64,000 nucleotides of DNA from Zizania palustris (Eukaryota > Streptophyta > Magnoliopsida > Poales > Poaceae): positions 1 to 64,000 of the forward strand of contig JAAALK010000708.1 in the NCBI GenBank assembly GCA_019279435.1, read 5' to 3'. The notes beneath the pieces were generated by a model. It worked only from the letters and a program-made list of their open reading frames with translations, was not told the origin of the DNA and did no database searches. Shown one piece after another: positions 56,207 to 64,000 of the stretch. Made by a program: the position numbers and the translations under genes. Positions within the stretch are counted from its first letter, which is position 1. The number at the start of each line of letters is the position of its first letter.

Positions 56207-57428
56207 GTTAGTGAAAAGACAAAACAACAAAGAATAATCTTTATGGGACACAACTAGGTGGGGTGGTGGGTGTGTGGTGGAAGCAATCCGTCAAGCACCT
56301 TACCCACGCTTGCAAGTGTTCTTACCATGCCGCAGTGAGGTCACCGGCCCACAGGTGATGAACCAAGTGGAGGGTGGTGTGCAATTGCAAGAAATGAACC
56401 TGTCCTGACCAAGAGAAAGGTGTAGCTTGGAAGGCAAAGTGAGTAGCAAGAATTAGCGATAGTAATAACAGTTAAACCAAGTTCAATAAGTATTACCTAG
56501 TACTCGTCAAAGTTCCTGGCCTTAGTGCTCCCAATGTGAAAATTCAAGCAATAGAGGGAAACTATGTGCCCAAAACTCAAATGGAAGCAATAACATGCCA
56601 AAATCAGCTCTCTGCAGATTAGACAAGGGATCGGACAAGAGATCGTACAAGGGATCGGACAAGCAGAAATTGTTACTGTCGCTGATAATTCTGTTACTGC
56701 CGCTGATCGGACAAGAGTTCGGACAAGGGATCGGACAAGGGATCGGACAAGAGATCGGACAAGCAGAATATGTTACTGCCGCTGATAATTCTGTTACTAC
56801 CGCTGATCGGACAAGCAATAGACAGGACCGCTTCTTCTTTTTTTTGTTTTTTTTCTCTCTTTTTTTCACTCTATTTTTTTTGAACAAGGATGACCAGAGA
56901 TGCAACCACAAAAATTGGCACCTACAACTGAGGTGGGATGTGGCTCACAAAAATTCAACAAGTTCGCTGACCGGCGAGCAAAAACTTTGACCAATTTTTT
57001 TCTTTATCTTCCTGATATTTTTTGGTGATTTTGGTGAGGGCTAACAGGGGAACTGTGTTAGGGTACCCACCCAAATTGGGTCAGGAAGATGCTCAAAAAA
57101 TTTCAGATTTTTCTGCCAATCGAGCGAAAAGTTATGCTTGTTTTACCGAAGGGGGTCACAAAGACTCGATGTGGAAAACGAATAGGGTTGTGGGGGGGTT
57201 TCGGGTGGGGAATTTTTTGAGACACAAGAACAACTACTACTCAAACGACACAAAGGAATTACTAAACCAGCAACAAGACTCGACCAAGAACACAAACTCA
57301 ACAAGGTTAAAAACTGAAATTAAAATCGCAAGGCACAAAGGGGTTCTCGGTGGGGATTTTTTTGTGAGGGTTTTCTGGACTCTAGGTAAAAATAAAAGCA
57401 GATCGAGATTACCTAACGGGAAACCTGA
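56207..57428 (-). other. Leader of E2 between PBS and start codon
   Basis: About 1.2 kb, no gene. Part near the ATG (56207-56500) matches E1 21613-21899. Contains the 12-bp repeat block at 56622-56813 and a T-rich run at 56829-56882 (A-rich on the sense strand). Confidence 0.7.
56622..56813. repeat. 12-bp repeats (GGGATCGGACAA type) in E2 leader
   Basis: Short units of the form (G/A)GGATCGGACAA recur at least eight times. They form two ~90-100-base larger copies (56622-56710 and 56711-56813), each ending in a GTTACTGCCGCTGATAATTC-like segment. Confidence 0.8.
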
Positions 57429-57440
57429 GCTCTGATACCA
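57429..57440 (-). other. PBS of E2 (initiator-Met type)
   Basis: TGGTATCAGAGC on the minus strand, two bases from the LTR end CCCCATCA. Confidence 0.9.
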
Positions 57441-57442
57441 AC

Positions 57443-58363
57443 TGATGGGGGATTGGTCCCGATCTTCTGCTTGGTAAAGGATAACTTGGGTTGGTGGAGA
57501 ATCTCGACGTTGGCGATCCAAGGCTCCGGTCCGGCGGATCAAAACCTTGCAATCGTTACACCACTGTCTCCATTGGTTATCAACCACACAGAACGCGATT
57601 GACCTCGCCACGAAGGCTAATTCCTGCAAGCGAACCCAAGAACACAAGCAAGAACAGGAAGGATACAAGTCGAATGCCAAATCACAGACAAACGATGATA
57701 AGGTGAGGTTTCACAAACGCCAATGCAGCAGCCAATCGGTCCGGTGCAAGAGGCGGGATCTAAACACACAAGTGTAGATGCAAACAAAGCAAAACCTAAC
57801 CCTAAAGGGCGGCTGGCGTGAATATATAGGGCGTGGCAGCCTGTAGAAGGCGAAAAGACAGTCTGTAGAAGGTGAACAGACTCAGACTATGGGCCAACTC
57901 AGTACAAGGTCCATCTCGGCCCAATTCTGTCACGCATGACTGTTTCAAACACACAGGACGGCTCGAGACTCCAAATGAGACGAAACCAACGGCAAAAGAT
58001 CCTTCTTCTCCTTAGCTTTCCAAAAAGTCCAAGAACGCACCAATCGGACTTTGTATGAGGAAGTTATGCCCATTTTGGTGTATGGTGGTCGATGTAGTCC
58101 GAACCAGCGAATTCTTGACTTCAAATCATCCATGCGACTCCGTCTCCAACTCCAACTCTTCTATTCCATCTCCCATGTTCCTAAGCAACAAAATATCACT
58201 AGTATTCAGTAGCATCCTGTCCAAACAAATATTGACATAGTTGCTAAGGAAAGAATTAACCTCATGGTTCAAGCGACGGGCACGAGCGCGTGTGATTGGT
58301 CCTTGTAATTGAATTGTATTTGGAGGCTCCATGTGTGTATCATGTGAAGTGATGTCCTCATCA
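57443..58363 (-). repeat. 5' LTR of E2
   Basis: 921 bp, TGATGAGG start at 58363, CCCCATCA end at 57443. Carries a non-functional copy of the pol tail (58126-58332) because that coding part belongs to the LTR. Confidence 0.9.
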
Positions 58364-58784
58364 TAAACCCACTAAGCCCAAGAACCCAAAGCCTCAACCA
58401 CAACCCAAGAAGCCCACCTATCATTGTGAGTATTGTCAGAGAGACGGGCATCTTGCGGAGTTTTGCTTCAGGAGGAAACGGGTTGAGAGAGCAGAGAGAG
58501 CTTATGGTGGTCAGGAGCAGTTCTACCAGTAGGGTGGTAGACTGTGTGTTCCTCGACGCGGGGAGAGGCTGGAGGCTAGGCCGCGTCGTGTAGGTGGTGG
58601 TAGAGGAGACGGCTCTCTTGCCCGTGCTCCAGTTGGTGGTGTCCGCTCCGGCAGAGCTCCAGGCCGTTTTGGCTACGGTCCTGGACCTCGTGGCCGAGGC
58701 TTTAGGTAGAACCGAGGACCGTGCTTTGAGCCGTGTTTTAGTCCAAACTCTCATGATGATTTCTGCTTTCCGTCTTTTGAGCAG
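58364..58784 (+). pseudogene. Gag end of element J after E2 insertion
   Basis: KPTKPKNPKPQPQPKKPTY leads into a second knuckle CEYCQRDGHLAEFC near 58425, then RVERAERAYGGQEQFYQ, a stop near 58530, and an Arg/Gly-rich stretch (58560-58710) before protease. Confidence 0.8.
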
Positions 58785-61700
58785 ATGGCTCGACACTGGT
58801 TTAGCTTTTTTGCAAACCTGGTGCCGGACCATTTGCTCCCACATACAGCACTGATTGTGCAGGATCGGGGACTGGAGGATGTTTGGATCATGGACTCAGG
58901 ATGCTCTCGCCACATGACAGGACATCGCAGATGGTTCTCCAGTCTCACTCCCCCGAGCTCCAAAGAGTACATCACATTCGGGAATAGTGGTCAAGGGAAA
59001 GTAAGTGGTATTGGCTCAATTCGCATTTCAGATCATTTTTCCTTGAAGAATGTTGCTTTGGTTAAGAATTTGAATTTCAATCTGATTTCTGTTTCGCAAC
59101 TTCTTGAGGATGGTTTGGAAGTGCGTTTTAAGAAGGGCAATTCTTCTGTGTTTGATTCTAGAGGGTCTTTGATTTGCCAGATCTTACCTTTTGGTAAAGT
59201 TTTCTGAATTGACTTCTCTAGTTCTTTTGGCTCTTCTCGCTGTTTAATAGCTGGATCTTCTTCTGAGCTCTGGAAGTGGCATAGGATGTTAGGTCATTTT
59301 AGTTTTGATCTGCTAGTCAGGTTGAGCTCTATGGACCTCATCCGAGGATTGCCCAAGCTTAAGATGGAGAAGGATCTAGTCTGCCATCCCTGTCATCACG
59401 GGAAAATGGTTGTCGCTTCTCACTCACCTGTGACTCAGGTGATGACTTCGTATCCGGGCGAGCTGTTACACTTGGACACTGTAGGTCCAGCTCGGGTACG
59501 CTCAGTCGGTGGGAAGTGGTATGCGCTCGATTTTCGTGGGTTTTCTTTTTGGAGTCTAAGGATGAAACTTTTCAGTTTGTTCATGACCTGATTTTGAAGC
59601 TGAAGAATGAGAACAATGGTCGGATGCGAGCATTTCGCTCCGACAACAGCTCTGAGTTCAAGAACTCTCAGTTCGTCAGCTTCTGTAGTGATCAGGGTCT
59701 GGACCATCAGTTTCCTTCTCCTTATACTCCCCCACAGAACGGTGTTGTGGAACGAAAGAACCGCACGCTAGTCGAGATGGCTAGGATGATGCTCGATGAG
59801 CACAGGACTCCTAGGCGTTTTTGGGCTGAAGCCATGAACACGGCTTGCTATCTGGCCAACCGCATTTTTTTAGAGCTTACCTAGGTAAGACCTCATATGA
59901 GTTGCGGTTTTGGCAGACAGCCCAAGGTGAGCCACTTGCGAGCGTTCGGCTGCAAGTGCTTTGTGCTCAAGAAGGGAGGGCATTTGGACAAGTTTGAGTC
60001 TCGTTGCTGGGACGGTGTTTTTCTTGGCTACGCTTTGCATTCTCGAGGCTTCCATGTTTGGAACCTCGAATCCCAGCTGCTTGTCGAGACTTGTGAGGTT
60101 TCATTTGATGAGTCCTTGCCTTCTTTAACTCCTTCCTTTGAGCTTTCTGAGGATGATGAGCTCGGAGAGTCCATCTTCGAGGAAGATGAGGATACTCCAG
60201 CTGCTGATGAGGGTGGGCCTTCTGCACCCCCGGCAGAGCCCACACCTTCTTAGACTTCGATTGAGGACGAGGGTGGACCTCTGATCACTTCTTCCACTTC
60301 GATCGAGCCCCCTCAGTCAAGTCCAGAGGTGCCAGCTGCTGACTCCGGTGAGGTGACTTCAGATCACCAAGGAACCCGAGCAGTTCAGCGTGATCACCCC
60401 TCAGAGCTCATCATTGGTGATTTGATTGAGAGAACTTTGCGTTCATCTACCTCTTTTGCTGTGTTTGCTGAATCTGCTTTTGTTGCATCTTTTGAGCCCA
60501 GAGATGTTTCTCATGCTCTTTCTGACTCTAATTGGATTAATGCTATGCAAGAAGAGCTTGAGAACTTTTTCCGAAATCGGGTTTGGACACTAGTTGAGCC
60601 GCCACCAGGATGCAACCCCATAGGCACCAAGTGGGTGTTCAAAAACAAACAAGGTGAAGATGGGGTTGTGGTGCGCAACAAAGCTCGACTAGTTGCCCAG
60701 GGTTATGGCCAGAAGGAATGTATTGACTTTGAAGAAACCTTCGCTCCTGTTGCCCGTCTTGAGTCCATTCGTATTCTTCTAGCTTTTGCCGTTTCGAAGG
60801 GTTTTAACCTTTTTCAAATGGATGTCAAGAGTGCTTTTCTGAACGGGTACATAGAAGATGAGGTTTACGTTAGGCAACCCCCCGGTTTTGAGAACCCTAA
60901 GTTTCCTCGACATGTTTTTAAATTGCAAAAAGCTTTATATGGGTTAAAGCAAGCCCCAGGGCTTGGTATGACCGGTTAAAGCAATTTTTGTTGGGGAAAG
61001 GCTTTGTGATGGGTTATGTGGATAAAACGCTTTTCTTACTCAGAGTTGCTTCAGATTTCTTAGTCGCTCAGATTTACGTGGATGATATTATCTTTGGCGG
61101 TACTACTAATGATCTTGTGTCCAAGTTTTCTGAGCAGATGCACAGTGAGTTTGAGATGAGCCTCATGGGTGAGCTCAAGTACTTCCTAGGGCTCCAGATC
61201 AAGCAGACCAAGGATGGCACCTTCTTCCACCAGGGTAAGTACACTCGTGATATGCTTAAGAAATTTGACTTTGGTGGTGAATTGAAGCCGCAGATGACCC
61301 CGATGGGCACTTCTGGGGTCTGGACAAGGATGAGAGTGGCGTCAAGGTCAACGAAAGAGAGTTTCGAGGGATGATCGGTTCGCTGCTATACTTGACGGCG
61401 ACAACACCGGACATTCAGTTCGCTGTGGGTCTTTGCGCGCGTTTTCAGTCTTCGCCACGCGCGTCTCACCGGTAGGCTGTCAAGCGCATCTTCAGGTATC
61501 TCACTTATGCGCCTGATCTTGGTCTTTATTATTCAGCATCATCATCTCTTGATTTATCTGGCTTTTCGGACGCTGACTTTGGTGGGTGCCGGTTGGATTG
61601 CAAGTCGACTTCCGGTACTTGCCAGTTTCTTGGTTCTTCCCTTGTTTCTTGGTCTTCTCGAAAGCAATCTGGACTTGCTCTATCGACCACTGAGGCTGAG

Positions 61701-62024
61701 TATGTAGCTGCTGCTAGCTGTTGCTCACAGTTGGTTTGGATGATTTCCGCTCTGCGAGATTTTGGGTTGTTCTTTCCTACCAGAGTTCCTTTGTTTTGCG
61801 ACAGCATCAGTGCAATTAGTGTAGGGAAAAACCCATGTCTCCATTCAAAAACCGAACACATTGATGTGCGCTTTCACTTTTTGTGGGATCAATATGAGAA
61901 AGGTGTCATTGACCTTATTCATGTTGATACCCATCATCAGTTGGCTGACATTTTCACCAAACCCCTAGATCAGTCTACCTTTGAACGTTTACGAGGGGAT
62001 TTGGGTGTTGTGTATCCTTTCTAG
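58785..62024 (+). pseudogene. Pol of element J (PR-IN-RT-RH), several frame breaks
   Basis: Protease WIMDSGCSRHMTG near 58885. GAG-pre-integrase WHRMLGHFS near 59280. Integrase finger CHPCHHGKMV, Asp in LHLDTVGP, Asp in RSDNSSEF near 59640, Glu in NGVVERKNR near 59750. RT FKNKQGEDGVVVRNKARLVAQGY near 60640, MDVKSAFLNGY near 60825, IYVDDIIFG near 61075. RNase H FSDADFGGCRLDCKSTSG near 61570, ALSTTEAEYVAA near 61680, HIDVRFHFLWDQ near 61860, end GVVYPF at 62024. Breaks: stop at 59205, a short deletion in integrase near 59528, stops/shifts near 59882, 60252, 60960, 61315 and 61472. Younger and fuller than fragment I. Confidence 0.85.
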
Positions 62025-63362
62025 GATATTTTGCGTCAGTTTTCTTTCTTCTTTATTTTTTTTGAGTCTTTTTGTGTGTGTTCATATCATGCATATTCAC
62101 ATATCACACTTTTGAGCTGCTTCTGTTATATGATTGAACTGTTTTACTTATTCTAGCTGGTACATGCTTTTGATTACTTGTCAATGATCATGTCTTGTTT
62201 CAGTTCGCTTGATATATCTGATATATGTCATATGCATGGCTTTTATGCTTTAAATTTGAAAAAACGATCACCATTACTTCTGGTAACTAGCATGCGTAGG
62301 CTGAATATTTTTGCTATCTGTTACATGCCTTGTAGCTAGTTCCTGACTTAGATGCAAACATGCAACTTGGACACCTTTCTGCTTTAAAACATGGAAATGT
62401 GCTATAAAAATGATGAAAAATCAAGAAAATGAAAATTCCATGCCTCTTTATACATAACTTGCCAAGATCCAGGTGGGTTTGCTTTGTCGCATTGCATTGT
62501 TCTGGACTGCGTACCATAGCACTTTGGTATGAACTGGGACAATGTAGTGTTTGCCAAGACCAATGTCTTAAGCTTCTGATGGTCCAGTTCTGGCCTAGGC
62601 TTGACTTGGTCGGTCAGCATAAGGTTTGACACGCAAATAACCCCTAGCATAAATGAAAAAGAGAAAAGAAAAAGCTTGAAAACTGAAATGATAACAAGTT
62701 TGCTGAAGCACTTTGTTTTGGACAATGCTTATCTTGGTAGATATCAGTTAGCTTTTGCATCTCATGCTTTACCTTGCTTGTCAACTGAAACATGTGGTGA
62801 TGCTTTTGTTTGCAAAAACTGAAATATGTATGCTAATGACTTTCTTTAGATATCATCTGTTGCACTGATCATGCCATGAGTCTTCTACAGTATGTCTTTC
62901 GCTATACTTGTTAGATGTTTGTAATTGCAGTCAATCATATCTGAGAAGCATGCTTTATTCACTCCACCTGCACCCCAGTTGCATTCATCGCATATTTTGA
63001 GGGGGAGTTGCATTTCAAGGGGAGTCTATATCTCTTTTGAGTGCTTGATGAGTTCACTTGTCAACAAGGGGGAGAAAATTTGGGATCAGAGTTTAAAGGG
63101 GGAGTTTTTGTCTCGCTTGTTCTTACTCTGTTGATATCCTTGTTGTTCTGAAATCGCACTCATTCTGAGCGTTTACATTTTGGTTAACCATAATGACCAC
63201 TTCTTGCTTTTGTTTGTCTTTCGGTCATTAGGGTTAAACTTTTACCTTTTTCTTCTTCTTCTTTGCTTTCTTGTGCTTTGTTTTCATGTTTCCACAGTTG
63301 TTCGCAGGTTCTGAAGAGCTGAAGAAATGAAGTATTGACAATGCACTCATCAAGGGGGAGAT
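62025..63362 (+). other. 3' non-coding region and PPT of element J
   Basis: No gene and no env-like frame of useful length. Purine-rich GGGGGAG stretches occur near 63000, 63068 and 63098; the last, CAAGGGGGAGAT at 63351-63362, abuts the LTR and is the PPT. Confidence 0.75.
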
Positions 63363-64000
63363 TGAGGAGCCATGCTGAATAGCGTGGGCCTCATGGCTCC
63401 AGATGTGATGAGTCATTGTCAACGATAGTCAAAGAGGACTAAAGAAGAGAGGAGATCTGCTGGTTCATGGGCCGCGTGTGACTCAGGTACACGGGCATCA
63501 AGCGACTGTCGAGCAGAGGAGGCTGCAAAGTCGGGCTGGCCCAATCCGGGTACATGGGCCAGGAGCAGCAGAAGACCCACTGGGCTGTTGACCAGGATTG
63601 ACTCAGGTACACGGGCGGTGAGTGATTGCCGGGCTGAGAGTGCTGTGGAATTGGGCCGGCCCAATCCGGGTACCTGGTGCAAAGTCGGTGGAGGCTTTGT
63701 CAGTTTCGGTGCAAAACTGACAACCGTTGATTCTGTATCGGACTGTCCAGAAGAGAAGCCGTAGTCGCTACGAAAGCTTAGCTTCCGGATAAGTCATCTG
63801 TATCTCTAGGCCCACAGTCAGTCAGTCGTGTCTGTAAAAAATCCTAAGGGCAGTTGAGTCTTTTCCTTTATTTTAGCGTCTGTAAAAACCCTAAGGGGCT
63901 GGTGGAATATTCTAGGCCATTGGGCAGCCTATAAATAGGGCCCCAATCCCTAGGGTTGGACTACCCTTCTAGAAATCACTTTTTCAATCATTCCTTGGGT
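63363..64000 (+). repeat. 3' LTR of element J (right part outside window)
   Basis: TGAGGAGCCATGC start. Aligns with 48605-49215. Has ~29 extra bases near 63740-63770 relative to the left LTR. Confidence 0.9.

Larger units (their letters stand above)
52815..58363 (-). mobile_element. Element E2: CRM-like Ty3/gypsy derivative lacking gag and RT, TSD TAAAC
   Basis: 5549 bp. The LTRs, 52815-53735 and 57443-58363, are both 921 bp with no indel seen and roughly 25-30 mismatches by eye. TAAAC lies at 52810-52814 and 58364-58368. The PBS (minus GTTGGTATCAGAGC) adjoins the right LTR; the PPT adjoins the left. Compared with E1, gag (about 1287 bases) and RT (about 0.89 kb) are absent. Inserted in J gag. 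Confidence 0.9.
48605..64000 (+). mobile_element. Element J: SIRE-like Ty1/copia element, 3' LTR cut by window edge
   Basis: 5' LTR 48605-50496, iMet-type PBS, gag from 50562, E2 insertion at 52815-58363, end of gag, pol to 62024, 3' non-coding region, PPT 63351-63362, 3' LTR from 63363. All parts are present in order. The LTR at 48605 is also the 3' LTR of fragment I, so I and J form an internal-LTR-internal-LTR series. Confidence 0.85.

Noticed and set aside
56522..56911. Cys/Pro/Ile repeat ORF on the minus strand
   Set aside because: It is a translation of the 12-bp leader repeats of E2, between PBS and start codon.
58126..58332. Small ORF with GPITRARARRLNHEV motif as a separate gene
   Set aside because: It is the pol tail carried passively in the 5' LTR of E2 because that coding part belongs to the LTR.
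62025..63350. Possible env-like gene downstream of J pol, as in some SIRE-type elements
   Set aside because: Only short unrelated frames are present; no signal peptide or membrane pattern of useful length.
1..64000. Host protein-coding, tRNA or rRNA genes
   Set aside because: Every long frame with recognisable motifs belongs to a retroelement; I saw no tRNA-like or rRNA-like sequence apart from PBS 12-18-mers.

Overview
The window is intergenic, repeat-dense plant DNA and I find no host gene in it. Lineage signs point to a monocot, most likely a grass: CRM-like Ty3/gypsy elements, SIRE-like Ty1/copia elements, and GC-rich gypsy derivatives carrying a 'putative gypsy type transposon' antisense gene. 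I cannot name the species. Almost every base can be assigned to an LTR retrotransposon, a solo LTR or a fragment. Boundaries come from reading LTR pairs, primer-binding sites (PBS), polypurine tracts (PPT) and target-site duplications (TSD) directly.

Layout. 1-6818: element A, a non-autonomous gypsy element with sense-strand LTRs/PBS but an antisense multi-exon gene. 6819-9240: a copia pol fragment (H), split by a solo LTR with TSD AGAGG (7567-8105) and carrying a ~65-bp micro-inversion. 9395-10366: gypsy LTR plus decayed gag (G). 10367-16357: gypsy element D (minus strand), internally deleted. 16358-21899: CRM-like element E1 (minus). 21900-24317 and 41970-44413: a copia element F (plus), split by a SIRE-like element C (minus, 24318-41969), itself split by element B (33051-40299, TSD CCTCC), a second, younger copy of the antisense-gene family. 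44414-48604: SIRE-like fragment I, carrying a solo CRM-like LTR (K, 47163-48072). 48605-64000: SIRE-like element J (plus), interrupted in gag by CRM-like element E2 (52815-58363, TSD TAAAC); the J 3' LTR runs off the window.

Most notable. (1) E2 has clean LTRs and TSD and keeps a single uninterrupted 902-codon frame, although gag and the whole reverse transcriptase are missing: both deletions preserve frame and leave protease, RNase H and integrase. (2) In E1 and E2 the PPT lies inside the pol frame and the pol C-terminus is encoded in the 3' LTR, as known for centromeric CRM elements; three such units in 42 kb suggest a (peri)centromeric position. (3) Elements A and B have no sense gag-pol at all, but both keep an antisense gene with its own TATA box, matching introns and a coiled-coil C-terminus, plus hairpin arrays in the leader and, in B, a 28-bp minisatellite in the LTRs. 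Nearly all other coding regions are broken by stops, frameshifts or deletions.
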